Source of the DNA: Cryptomeria japonica
Taxonomy: Eukaryota > Streptophyta > Pinopsida > Cupressales > Cupressaceae
NCBI RefSeq assembly: GCF_030272615.1
Contig: NC_081412.1
Span: 341,923,870 to 341,987,869 of the forward strand
Direction: 5' to 3'
Length of the DNA stretch: 64,000 bases
A program made the position numbers and the translations under genes. The notes under the pieces are model-generated. The model had not been told where the DNA came from. It did no database searches and worked only from the letters and a program-made list of their open reading frames with translations. Below are positions 49,028-60,244 of this stretch, in pieces. The first letter of the stretch is position 1. Each line of letters begins with the position of its first letter.

Positions 49028-50001
49028 GTGGAGAGTGAGAAGGATAAAAATGTTGATGAAAAGGAAGAAGGGGGAAACTCTAAAAAACCCTCACTCTAAC
49101 CCTATGGGCTCAGACAATAGGAATGTCGCTCTATCTAAGGAGGTTGAAAACCCTAACTCTGTGGGCACTGAGCAGGGTAGGGATTCTAAGAAATACAATT
49201 TTGAATACTGCCTGTAACTATGCTCTGGAATCCTTCAATTTCCAGAAATGGGTTGTTGACAACATTACCAGTATGCAAAGTAAATAGAGGGATTTGGAAA
49301 ATAAGATAAATAATTTGATTAAGGATACAAATTCTAGGAAAAAGAATGATGAGACAAAAACCAGTGAAGCTGAGGAGGAAGTCGAGATTGAGGATTGGCA
49401 GAAAAAAGACCTGATCAAAGGGGACCTGAAACATCTGGAGGATGTTATCAAAATTTTGAAAGAACACACTAAGGAGGATAAAGACAATATCAATACCCGA
49501 GTTGCCCACATTGAGAAGGCTCTGAAAAGTTTCATGAACCACAACCTTCAGGTTCTAAAAGTTTCATCACAGAATATGAATGCACTAGTGGAGCACTTGG
49601 AGAGGAAAAATTAGGATAAAAATTTGGTAATCATTGAAGATGTACCAACTTCCAACTCCACTCATCAGACTTTCAGGTGAAGGATAAGGCAGAACACTAC
49701 TGAGATGGAGACCAAATCGAAAGATATCCAGTTGAGACAGGAGAGCAATGATCTAAGGGAAGCGGCCAAGGTGATGATGCTTCTGGTTCAGAATGTCAAG
49801 GAGTCTATAAAAGTATTCAATTGATATGTAATGCTGGGTTGGGAGGCCAATTTCTTGTTGGCTCCTTGCTGTCTTTTTGTCCTAGCTGCTGGTTTTTGTG
49901 GTGGTCTTTTGCAGATGTTTTGTCTTGTTTCTTTATTGTCTATCTTTCATAATGTAAGCGGGTTTTGGGTCCCTTAAAACCTATTTTTTGTTAATCAAAA
50001 A
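49028..50001 (+). mobile_element. Retrosequence inserted in the RT of element D (LINE-like?)
   Basis: The sequence between FSKNMEKEF-coding DNA and the resumed RT is foreign. Plus strand: open pieces at 48921-49217 and 49294-49614, the latter 106 codons with a charged, coiled-coil-like composition (EAEEEVEIEDWQKKD, HIEKALKSFMNH). It ends with GGGTCCCTTAAAACC and TTTTTTGTTAATCAAAAA, an A-rich 3' end of the kind seen on plant LINE copies. The open region looks like a LINE ORF1 with internal deletion of ORF2. The identity is a guess; a target duplication was not found. Confidence 0.5.
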
Positions 50002-52360
50002 CATATCTTCACCTCCAAAAATAATGTCATCAACAAATACTTTAATAATCTGTATATCATCATCAGTGATCTTATAATATAAATTACTGTTAGCATTACC
50101 CTTAGTAAAACGAAGCTTCAAAAGATATTTATCCAACCTTGCATACTAAGCTCTAGGTGCTTGTTTCAATCCATATAAAGATTTCCTTAACTTGCAAACC
50201 ATGTTTGTATCATCTGATAGTGAAAAACCATCAGGTTGCTCAATATAAACTTCCTCATCAAGATCCCCATTCAAAAATGCACACTTAACATCCATCTGAT
50301 AAACCTTGTAGTTTTTATGGGCAACATAGGCAAGAAATAACCTTACAACTTCAATCCTAGCTACAGGTGCAAAAGTCTCTCCATAATCAATTCCTTCCTT
50401 TTGAGAATATCCTTTACAAACCAATCTAGCCTTATTCCTTACAACTTGACCAGCCTCATTCAATTTATTCCTAAAAACCCATTTAGTTCTAATAACATTC
50501 TATTTTTAGGCCAGGGAACCAAATTCCATGTATTCTTTTTCTCAATCTGATCTACTTCTTCTACCATAGCTTTCAACCAATATTCATCTTTACATGCCTC
50601 AATTAGTAATTATGATTCAACTTGTGAAATTAAACAAACCTCATTAGTTGCCAGTCTTCTTCTTGTCATTACTCCAATGTTCTTATCCCCAATGATCTGA
50701 TCTTTTGAATGATTCAATCTCACATACCTAGAAGTCTTCTGACTCTCCGTTCCTCTTCCCGGTTCTTCAGTTACTATAGAATTTTTTGATACTGCTGACG
50801 TAACTGGTTCAATACTATGTTTCGATAAAGGTGCTACCGGTTCAGATATAATCATTTCCACTGCTAGTTCCTTCTCATAAAGTCTGATTTGACCTCTATT
50901 CAACTCATTCATTTTGACATTAGTACTCTCCATAATTCTCTGCAATCTCTTGTTATAACATCTATATGCCTTGCTTTCATTAGAATAACCAAGAAATATG
51001 CCTTCATCACATCTAGGATCAAATTTTCCAATGATATCATCTCTCCTGATATAACATTTACTACAAAAGATTCTGAAATACTTAACTGTAGGTGTATTGC
51101 CAAACCATAATTCATAAGGTGTCTTACTCGTTTCTCCTTTGATATGTACTGTGTTGAATGTATAAATCATTGTGCTCACTGCTTCTCTCCAATAGATATG
51201 AGGTAGATTATCTTCCATCATCATTGTTCTAGCATCATCCAAGATAGTTCTGTTCTTTCCTTCCACAACTCCATTCTGCTGAGGTGTCCGAGGAGCAAAA
51301 AATTGTCTTCTTATATCGTGCTTCTCACAAAAGTTATGAAACTCACTGGATATGAATTCTCCACCATGAACTGACCTCAAACATTTAATCTTCAATCTTG
51401 TATCTGTTTCCACTTTAGCCTTAAAGATTTTAAATTTTTCTAATGCTTTAGATTTTTCCTTTAGAAAAGTAACCCACATCATTCTACAATAATCATCAAT
51501 GATTAGCATGAAATATCTGTCACCTTGAAAACTTTTAACTCTAGCAGGGCCACACAAATCAGTATGAATAAGATCAAGAACACCATTAGATTTGTTTTGT
51601 ATACTCCTAAAAGAGGTTCTGACTTGTTTCCCCATTTGACATTATTTACATACCGGATTATAGGGCTTCATAATCTTAGGTATATCTCTAACTGCCTTAG
51701 TTGAACTGATCTTCATAATGCAATCAAAATTCACATGACACGACCTTTTATGCCATATTTTCACAACTCTCATCAATTTGTGTAATCAAACATTTCTTCT
51801 CACTAGAATTCAAATGAAATATATTACCTTTTGTCTATGTACCGGTTGCAATCTCCAAACCAGATCTGTTAATGATTTTGCATTTTCCATCCTTGAATTG
51901 TAATTCAAATCACTTATCTACTAATTGTCCTACACTCAAAATATTATGCCTTAAACCTTCAACACAATAAACATTGTTAGTATTGTTCTTACCATCCAAT
52001 GATATAGTTCCTTTCCTTTGATCATACATTCTTTGTCATCTCCAAATCTAACTAGACCACCATCAAATTATTGCAAAGATGGAAACTTCCCTTTATCTCC
52101 AGTCATATGATGTGAACAACCACTGTCAATTACCCATTCATCCTCATCTTCAATTTTAGTAGCAAGTTCCTTCTCTTCAGGTACATTCTCTTCTAGTGCC
52201 GAAACATCTTCCTTGATAGCTAGGAACACCCATTCTTTCCCATTGTCGGAACCACTAGTAGAGTCTTCTTCCGGTTCATCATCAGAATCAGTAATGCCTT
52301 CCTCATCCGCTATGTAGCATGATTTTTCTCTATTTTTCCTATACTTATACATGTTCTGAT
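50002..52360 (-). pseudogene. Element D pol remnant: protease, integrase, RT N-terminal part
   Basis: Protease: WVIDSGCSHHMT in 52068-52352. Integrase open frame at 50610-51635: HTDLCGPARVKSF, IIDDYCRMMWVTFL, then RSVHGGEF where the family has RSDQGGEF, so the second catalytic Asp is Val; TPQQNGVVEGKN keeps the Glu; DEGIFLGYS and RYVRLNHSK follow. RT start at 50146-50463: [46 protein letters not shown]. The active-site FVDD lies at about 50030, in the short piece just right of the insertion. Several stops. Confidence 0.88.
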
Positions 52361-52472
52361 ATCCAGGGTTAGGCTTAAAAGATCTTCTAACTCTTTCTTC
52401 AAATCTTGAATTCCTTTCAGGACGTCTAGATGCAAAATGACCAATCTTATTACATGCAAAACATTTAAAAGG

Positions 52473-53321
52473 TTATTTTCCTTCATACTTACTTCCTATC
52501 AGTCCTTTAGGTACTCTTCTAGGAAATAGTGCTTCAAGTTGCTCAAACTCATCATCTTCTCTCTTCCTATCATCCAATTCTTTTGCATACAAATATTTCC
52601 AATCTTGCTTACTAGTTGTTGATGTAGATGCATGAAAAGTAGGTTCAGTTTTCATAGCTCTAGAAGGTCCAAATTCTTCAAGCTCAAAAGAAGATAATTT
52701 CCCAACCAAGGCATCTCTGTTGACAAATGTATTAGCCATTTTTATCAACTCATTAATAGCAGCAGCCTTCATCTTGTAATCCGGTGGTAGGGCTCCCAAA
52801 ACTTTAGAAACAATTTCATCTTCACTCAGAGTTCCACCACAACATTGAATTCCTGTAACAGTCTCATTTACTCTTTCCATGAATGCAGTAATCCTTTCAT
52901 CTTCTTCCATCTTCAGGTTTTCATATCTCACCCAGAAACCATCAAGTTTAGCAATCTTCACTGTAGGATCACCTTCATTAAGAGTCTCCAACTTAACCCA
53001 TATAGCCTTTCTAGATGATTTGTCAATCAATCCCATTATTTTCTAATCAGAACGTGCACACAAGAGGGCTTCTCTTGCTCTACAATCATTCTCAAGCTCC
53101 TTATCCAAGTTTGCCAGAGGAGGATTGCCAGATGCTAGATTATGAGGTGTGACACCATTAGGTGTGATCTCCCAAATCTCCTTGCCAAGACATCTCAGAT
53201 GAGACTTCATCTGAATCTTCCATACTGTGTAATTTGTTCCATCAAGCCTAGGAATATCCCTACAAAAGATAGCTCCAGATGAACTTGAATTGTTAGTCAC
53301 CATAGGATCTTCCTCAAGCAA
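52473..53321 (-). pseudogene. Element D gag remnant
   Basis: Opening block 53043-53321 (RDIPRLDGTNYTVWKIQM) and main block 52473-53036 (KLETLNEGDPTVKIAKL, MEEDERITAFMERVNE, LGALPPDYKMKAAAINEL), colinear with the gag of element A. After a stop at about 52473 the knuckle reads CFACNKIGHFASRRP: the last Cys of CCHC is Arg. Confidence 0.86.
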
Positions 53322-53347
53322 TTAAGTTTTCTGTAGAGAGGACCAAA

Positions 53348-53359
53348 GATCTGATAACA
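53348..53359 (-). promoter_or_regulatory. Primer-binding site of element D (decayed)
   Basis: GATCTGATAACA against GCTCTGATACCA: two mismatches, two bases from the LTR end. Confidence 0.8.
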
Positions 53360-53361
53360 AT

Positions 53362-54599
53362 TGTTAGATAGTTCAAATAACCAGAAGACAACTGAGAAGG
53401 GGGGGGGGGGTGAATCAGTTGTCATGGATTACCAGAACCTTAAGAAATTAAAACTTTAATACTAGAACCCAAAACATTAATACCAGAACGCTTAAACCAA
53501 ATACCGAAATAGCAGTTAAACCAATTAAGTATAAACAATAATCATAGAATAAATACCATCCACATGACACCAAGATTTATACATGGAAAACCCGGTAAAG
53601 GGAAAAACCACTATGGGAAGCCTACCCACAGTCAGATAATAATTCGACAGTAAGTATATGAATCACAATTGAGGGGTCTACACTTGCAGGAAGGCCAAAA
53701 ACCTAGAGCGCACTTCTCATCACAAAAGGAGTCTCACTGACTACATAGAAATCGAGACTACAATCTGGAAGAAGTGTTTGAACTAAAAAGATAGCATCTC
53801 CTATGCCTGAGTACAGTTCTGATTAAGCTCAATACCAGAGGACTAAATCCTCTTACATAAACCCAATTTGATCTCCAGTGATTAACCAAATCCTCTACCT
53901 AAATGATATTACATTATTCGCACATTACATATCCTCACACACTTCTAGACCCTATACCTATCATGATCTACAATGAGATCTTACATCATATATATATACA
54001 AACCCTCGACCATAAACAATCAGGTCAGCTACTAGACAATAAACCAATTACATAATTACAAAACATGTCGGTCTTAGATGAAACAAATAATATCCAACAC
54101 ATAAGACATCCCAGAAACATATCGAGAGGTCCAATCCACACATTACATTAAGCCAGTCCATAACCTAGATCAATCGGGACCCAATATAGGTCAATATGCT
54201 AAAGCAATGATCTCCATCCACCAAGTCTCGAACATGATTATCAACAACATCTTGTATCTCCACTAGAACTGCACCAACACCACTTATGCAACTCATCAAA
54301 TATCTTCAACAAAATCTCTGCCAGTGAAACCCTCGCTGGAACCGCAAGACAAACTTCCAAGCAAATAGGATAGCATCCGATCACTAGACCAAAACCAACT
54401 GACTAAATATGAACATGAGTATCATGAATAAGACAATTCCATGACCAAACCATATCGGAGCCTATTGGATCATGCCGGATCCAAACCAACCAGAAACTAC
54501 TCAACCTACCAGGACCAGAAGGGTGCCAGTAAAGCATCCAAACAACTAGTATTGACATCAATGACAAAACATTAATGCAACACATAATCAATTCCACCA
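53362..54599 (-). repeat. 5' LTR of element D
   Basis: About 1238 bp from TGTTAGATAGTTC to CAATTCCACCA. Perfect 9-bp hairpin arms GACAACTGA (53387-53395) and TCAGTTGTC (53415-53423) around a G12 run. Shorter than its partner by about 200 bases. Confidence 0.9.
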
Positions 54600-54610
54600 A
54601 ATGGCCAATA

Positions 54611-54615
54611 CCCAC
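54611..54615 (+). repeat. Target-site duplication of element D, right copy (CCCAC)
   Basis: Perfect copy of 46331-46335. The integrase sequence of element C resumes here. Confidence 0.88.
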
Positions 54616-55440
54616 ATCATCCTTGAATAGTCATCAATCAACAACATGAAATACCTGTCTCCCTACAAACTTCTCACTCTAGAAGGACCACATAAATCAG
54701 TATGCACAAGATCCAATAATCCATTAGAATTAACTATTTTCTTTTGAAAATAACTCTTGTCTTCTTCTTTAACTGACATTCCTTACATACTGAATTAGTA
54801 GGTTTTACCAACTTAGGAAGATCTCTCACTACCTGAGTGGAACTTATCTTAACCATGCAATCAAGATTTACATGACACATCCTCCTATGCCATAACTAGC
54901 TTTCATCAACATGAGCAAGCAAGAAGCTTTTACCACCAGTATTCAAGTGAAAGATATTACCTTTAATCTTTGTCCCTGATGCAATTTCAATTTTGGAGTC
55001 ACTTAGGATTTTATATTTGCCATTCTTGAATTGCAAATCATATCTCTTGTCAACCATCTATCCAACATTCAAAATATTATGCTTTAGACCTTCAACATAT
55101 AAGACATCGTCAATATTATTCTTACCATCAAGAGAAATATAACCTCTACCATGGATTATACTGGTTTTGTCATTACCAAATCTTATTGCACCACCATCGT
55201 AATTTTCCATACAAATTTACTCTTATCACCTATCATATGATGAGAGTAGCCACTGTCAATAACCTATTCATCTTTTTCTTGAACTTTAGTAGCCAAAGCT
55301 TTCTTCTCATTAATGTAACTAGTATAATCAGTAGTAACTGGATCATCTTCCTTTATAGCAATGAATACCCATTCATCTCCTGAATTTCCCTTATTAGACT
55401 CATCATCCATCATTACCTTCATCAACAACATAATAACACT
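54611..55440 (-). pseudogene. Element C pol remnant, left-hand domains (protease to integrase core)
   Basis: Read on the minus strand: protease region near 55250 with the SGYSHHMI-like remains of DSGCSHHM, then LSVG-type block, GAG-pre-integrase (LWHRRMCHVNLDCMVK-like near 54880), Cys-rich finger, HTDLCGPSRVRSL and YFMLLIDDYSRMM ending exactly at the CCCAC target site. Frames change several times and no block exceeds 60 codons. Confidence 0.8.
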
Positions 55441-55444
55441 TCTT

Positions 55445-56388
55445 CTAATATTTAGGCTTATATGGTTTAAATGACTTCTTAGAAACTCTTTCTAGAGACC
55501 TTGAGGCAAAATATCCTATCTTATTACATGAAAAACATTTAAGAGGCAATTTACCTTTATACTTACCAACACCTTTAGGCAATCTTCTAGAAATAAGCAC
55601 TTCAAACTCCTCAAGTTCTTTTTCTTCTTCTTCAAGATCTCTCATCTCCTTTTCATATCTGGACACCTTTGTAGAATTTTCTCCTGGATCATATCTCTAC
55701 TTCCTAGAAATAGTAGCTTTGAATGCAAATTCAAACTTAGGAAAGGGATTCACCAAATTCTCTCAACTCAAAGGCAGCAAGCTTACCAATCAACATGTCT
55801 CTAGTCACATCAGTCACCATCCAGATCTCCTTTATAGCAGCAACTTTGTGTTTGTAGGATGAAGGCAAGGATCTCAGCAACTTAGCTCCAATCTCAGATT
55901 CATCTCACTCCACGGATACATCTGATATTGAGGGAAATCTCATTCACTTTCTGCCTAAAGGGTGTAATGTTTTCATCTTTGCCCATCTTCAACATCTCAT
56001 ACTTTCCCTTAAGGCTTTGCAACTTAGCAACTTTCACATGACTGTCACCTTCATACAAAGTCTCTAGCTTCTTCTAGATCTCATGAGCGGTCTTTAGATC
56101 CATCACATTAGTCATCTCAGAGTCAATCAAGGCACTCAACAAAGCTTCCTTCACCCTAATATTGAATTCAACTTCTTTAATCTCATCCAAAGATGGACCA
56201 TTCTAAGGAACATTATACACATTCTTTGTTATTTTCCAATAGCCTTCATCAATACATCTTAAGTGACACTCCATCTAGTTCTTCCACCAAGAGTAGTTCA
56301 TTTCATCAAATCTTGAACTATCCTTCTTGTAAGTGTAGGTTGTCATCCCATATCACCTTAAGTGGTCAAGCTTCTTTAAGAGGATCTG
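55445..56388 (-). pseudogene. Element C gag remnant
   Basis: Zinc-knuckle block at 55445-55666: CFSCNKIGYFASRS, in which the His and last Cys of CCHC are Tyr and Ser, preceded by a Glu/Lys-rich stretch. Further right, broken pieces match UBN2 gag (KKLETLYEGDSHVKVAKLQ near 56050, ARFDEMNYSWWKN near 56290). The start is near the primer site. Non-functional. Confidence 0.82.
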
Positions 56389-56400
56389 GCTCTGATACCA
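56389..56400 (-). promoter_or_regulatory. Primer-binding site of element C
   Basis: GCTCTGATACCA, exact complement of TGGTATCAGAGC, two bases from the LTR start at 56403. Confidence 0.93.
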
Positions 56401-56402
56401 AT

Positions 56403-57762
56403 TGTTGGCAACAAGGCAAAAAACTGAAAGGGGGGGGATGAATCAGTTTTCTCAAAACTTTACTTAGCTTAAACTCAATTTCAGATCTGATTATTAACAA
56501 TAAAAGCATAAATCATCACCACATCAATAACACACATAACACGAAGATTTTTGACGTGGAAAACCCAGTTAAGGAAAAAACCATGGTGGGAACCTACCCA
56601 CAATAAGATGATACCCTAATAGAAGTATATGAAATATTACAATAGGGAATGCATGTATGCACATGCATTCAGGCACACTGCCTAGAGCTCGCTTCTTAAA
56701 ACAAAATTACAACAAGGGGCTACAATCCAAGGAAGAATCATTGTCTTATAAAAATATTTGGATTATATTTGGAAGATCATGAATAGATAGAATAACATAT
56801 CCTAATGCCTAGTTACAGTTCTGGTTAAGCTCATATACTGCTCTGCAATAGTTCTTTCACACTTCTCCTTTGCTACCAAAAGATAAAAGCTTTATTCACA
56901 CTTTTCACATGCTCACAAATTCCACAGATATATCCACAATAAGATTTCATCATTTTATACAAATCATCAACCTATATTTCAAGGTCAGCTCAACCCACAC
57001 CACAAATTACAAAATATGACCACACACACTACAATAACATATGCGGACCAAAACAATGTCGACTAAGACATAGTATGGGACCAAATCACTACCGATAATA
57101 TGAAACACCTCAAATATTTACGCCTTGAACTTCCGCAACATGCCACAATCATCATGAATGCCACATAACATGAAGAACACTATCGAATCAAGAAAAACAC
57201 CATTAACGCACACAAGGATCAACGCAGACCACCAACACAAATAGAACATGATGTAGAAACATCCACAAGCATCATGAATTACCACAACAACAACCGCAGC
57301 ATCACCACCTACCAGAATCTTCATCATCATTATACAGAACCTCAAGAACACTAGATCAACTGTCTGTCAAACTGAAATATATGCTTGCGAACATCCAAAT
57401 CACAAACCATCTAAATTGAGGACACACTAGAATGTCCCAAACATTGCCAAATCTGCAAATGAACGTATTGCAATCCCAGAGTAATGCATAGTAAAATCCA
57501 AAACACTAAACAATACCAAAAAATGAAAAAACCAACCTCAATACCGGACCATATAACTTGATCAAACCATCATGCAAACCACTGAAACTCCTACTAAATC
57601 AACTAGAGATGCTTATCTCAAAACCCTTTAATCCACAACAACTCATATGAAACACACTAGCCAAACTAACTTAATCTGATTGCAACACTGCAACACATAG
57701 AGGAATATGTTAACATCAATGCCAAAACATTGTTCCAACAAACTTCTCAACAATATCCAACA
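56403..57762 (-). repeat. 5' LTR of element C
   Basis: 1360 bp from TGTTGGCAACAAGG to AATATCCAACA, partner of 42344-43700. Contains AAAACTGA / TCAGTTTT arms around a G-run, and CATCAATGCCAAA at 57714-57726. Confidence 0.92.
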
Positions 57763-57835
57763 ATTGATCGGTATTTGTGAATTAAACTCTGTTCCTTATT
57801 CATTGATTATTTTAAATAGTAGTTCTTGTAGCCAA

Positions 57836-57840
57836 AATAT
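57836..57840 (+). repeat. Target-site duplication of the solo LTR, left copy (AATAT)
   Basis: AATAT; the right copy is at 60219-60223, a perfect match. Confidence 0.9.
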
Positions 57841-60218
57841 TGTTGGCATTGTGTTGTCATTGATGTCAACCGGTATGGGATGACTACTGGTAGTAGAGAT
57901 AGATGTGCAACACTTCTATGAATGAGTACAGGATGTGATATCCTTGATATCACCCTGTGTTGCAGAACACTGGTAAGGCAAGAAAAAGTGGCCAGTGGAG
58001 TCACAAGTACACAAGTTAGTGCTTGACTTGTGTGATGAGATAGAGGAGTGTTTGAGCGGTTGTTTGTGATGAAGAGACAAAATATTACCTAAATCACATC
58101 AACATTGGAGGAGAAGAATGAAGAGGTCACCGATATGCTATGAGGCTGCAGAAAAATTAGACTCCCACTGATTGAAGTTGCAGTCTTCATGAGAAGAAAT
58201 GACTGACAGTGAATGTGCTCACATCAGATCTCATGTGCCTATTTGAAGAGATGCTGCACAACTAGGGAAGCCACTTGAGTACATTGTAGGATGCAGAAGA
58301 TAAGGTGTCACTCCACCGGTAAGTGGAGATTATCTCTTATTATGCACTGTGTGCATAAGTGTGAAGAGGTAAAGGCAAGTACTTAAAGGCTCACATCAGA
58401 TCTACCAGTAAATTGAGGGAATGCCTTAAGTACATGAGATCAGGACCAATAGAGAAGACATGTTGAGATACCAGTTCAGAGGAAGTGAGAAGTGTTTGTC
58501 ACCTTGACAAATTGATAGAGGAATGGACAAAATTGATTAAGGAAAAGGTAAGGCTAAGCAGATACAGTCAGAAATAGATTGACTTGATTGAAGATGGAGT
58601 TTTGTGAAGGTTGATGACATGGTGTCATCAAGAGTGGTAACCGATATGTAAGTCCATCATTAATATGGACAAGGTGCATATACTTGATGGGAATGTGCAT
58701 GCATAGGTCTATCATGTCTGAAGACCAGTTTGAGGGTTACACCAACAGATTAAGAAAGGTCATGACAACAAGGACAACTGGCAAGGTGTCATATGCCAGT
58801 AGGGTTTGATTATCAGTAGATGGAATCGATTGCTTGAATGATCGGTGACTAGGCATAAATCGACAGAATAGTGTGATGAGGTGGATACCAATAGTGATGC
58901 CACAAGAGGATAAAATGACAAACGTGCATGAGGTGGTGAACCTGCATTAGATAAAGATGGAATGTACATCGATGGGGCAGGTGTAGAGTTGGTCAACTGT
59001 GATAAAAGGTCCCACAAATCACGGGACATATTGCAGATTGTTGCAGGGGTTTGTGGCTCGAGGTCTGAAGGACAACTACAAGCCAGCTAAGAGCGATTGA
59101 GGAAATTGAGGTAGATGAAGGAAAAAACACAACCAAATCCTGGTGTTTTACCAAGAGACCAGCCGATAGGGTAAAAAAAAATTGCCAAAGATGGAAGGCG
59201 TGATCTAGGAGGCACACAAAAGATAGATTTTTTGCAGACTAGCAGTCTGGAAGATCAAATCGGACAAGATCTTATTATATTTGGTTTTCTTGAGGGTGGT
59301 GAAGAAACCCTAACCTCCTGATTTTTGAAATGGTCTTTTGGCGGGACACTAGTCTATAAAGATGAAGGAAAAAGACATTGTAAAGTGCTATTGTAATAGA
59401 AGAATAAGGTGCTACTACGAAGTGTGATACTTTTGCATGTAAGAGAAAATCAGCCTAGTGCTTGACGAGCATCTGAGAAGTGATTAAGAGTGAGGGAGAA
59501 CTTGGTTGAAGCGTTCAACTGGTAGGAGAGAAGAACCCATAGTGTTCATACCGATAGAGCAGAAGTGAAGGAGGCTACAGAGAAGGAAGACAAAGAACTG
59601 GAAAAGTGTTATATCGGTGAAGAGCAGAGAGTAAGGTGGAGATCTAGAAGAGTAGTAGAAGAGGATAAGTATACTGGTAGAGTTCATCGGCAATTAAGCA
59701 ACAAAAGAGAGTAGCAGAAGAGTGAGTCGGTGTAGCAGAGAAGGTATCTCACCGACATAGTAAGACATATGATAAGGTTGTAAGATTCACTTGTAACAAG
59801 ATAACTACTTATGTATTTGATGTTTATATTGTGAACACTAAGTTGTAGCTCAGTGCAGGGGTTGGTGCTTCTTGGGTAGATGTCTTATAGGCAGGGGTTG
59901 TAGCTCCTTTGGGTTGGGGTTGGTTCCCTAAAGTCAGGGGTTGGTGCCCTAAACTTTGTGACTGTGTTTTCATTGTGAGGCTGGATTGGAGCAGTAGACT
60001 CCAGCAACATTTCTCATCGAGGTTTTTCCCATCTTGGGTTTTCCTCGTATATGCTAGTCTTATGTGATTTCCCTTGTGTGATTGCATTTGTATCGGTCTT
60101 CCTACTAACCGGCTAGTCTGCATTGAGGTAGATCTATGCTCACATAGGATTAGTAAAGGGAAAATATTTGAGAACCACTGATTCACCCCCCCCTCTCAGT
60201 GATGTGTTGTGTCTAACA
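57841..60218 (+). repeat. Solo LTR of a SIRE-type copia (2378 bp)
   Basis: Starts TGTTGGCATTGTG, ends GTGTCTAACA, bordered by perfect AATAT copies, with no internal domain: the product of recombination between the two LTRs of one element. Plus orientation. Landmarks: CATTGATGTC near the U3 start, a TATAAA box at 59355-59360, the R/U5 hairpin at 60018-60047 (CGAGG ... CCTCG), and the terminal hairpin CACTGA / TCAGTG (60176-60201) around C8. Open frames inside it (for example 59824-60186 minus) are chance. Confidence 0.92.
59355..59360 (+). promoter_or_regulatory. TATA box of the solo LTR
   Basis: TATAAA in AGTCTATAAAGATG, about 1.5 kb into the LTR, leaving about 830 bp for R and U5. Could drive transcription into the sequence on the right. 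Confidence 0.55.
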
Positions 60219-60244
60219 AATATAGCTTTTATAATAGTTCATAT

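Larger units (their letters stand above)
46336..54610 (-). mobile_element. Element D: Ty1/copia retrotransposon nested in element C
   Basis: Minus-strand copia of about 8.3 kb with LTRs at 46336-47767 and 53362-54599, and CCCAC duplications. Excising D with one duplication copy rejoins the integrase of C without a gap (IDDYSRMMWVTFL). Eleven extra bases (54600-54610) lie between the right LTR end and the duplication. The RT of D is split by a further insertion at about 49028-50001. Confidence 0.92.
42344..57762 (-). mobile_element. Element C: Ty1/copia retrotransposon split by element D
   Basis: Minus-strand copia with LTRs at 42344-43700 and 56403-57762, primer site and polypurine tract. 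Without element D it is about 7.1 kb. The flanks GTTGA (42339-42343) and ATTGA (57763-57767) match at 4 of 5 bases. Gag, protease, integrase, RT and RNase H are all present and all broken. Confidence 0.92.

Noticed and set aside
49186-49544. 118- and 108-codon minus-strand frames
   Set aside because: Antisense to the Lys/Glu-rich piece at 49294-49614, which explains their Phe/Leu/Ser-rich composition.
59824-60186. 120-codon minus-strand frame near the end of the solo LTR
   Set aside because: Lies across the LTR R/U5 hairpins and has no motif; explained as chance in LTR sequence.
6001-60193. Recurring G-run plus TGAATCAG blocks as a CRISPR-like or tandem array
   Set aside because: They are far apart and each lies at the same place inside an LTR.
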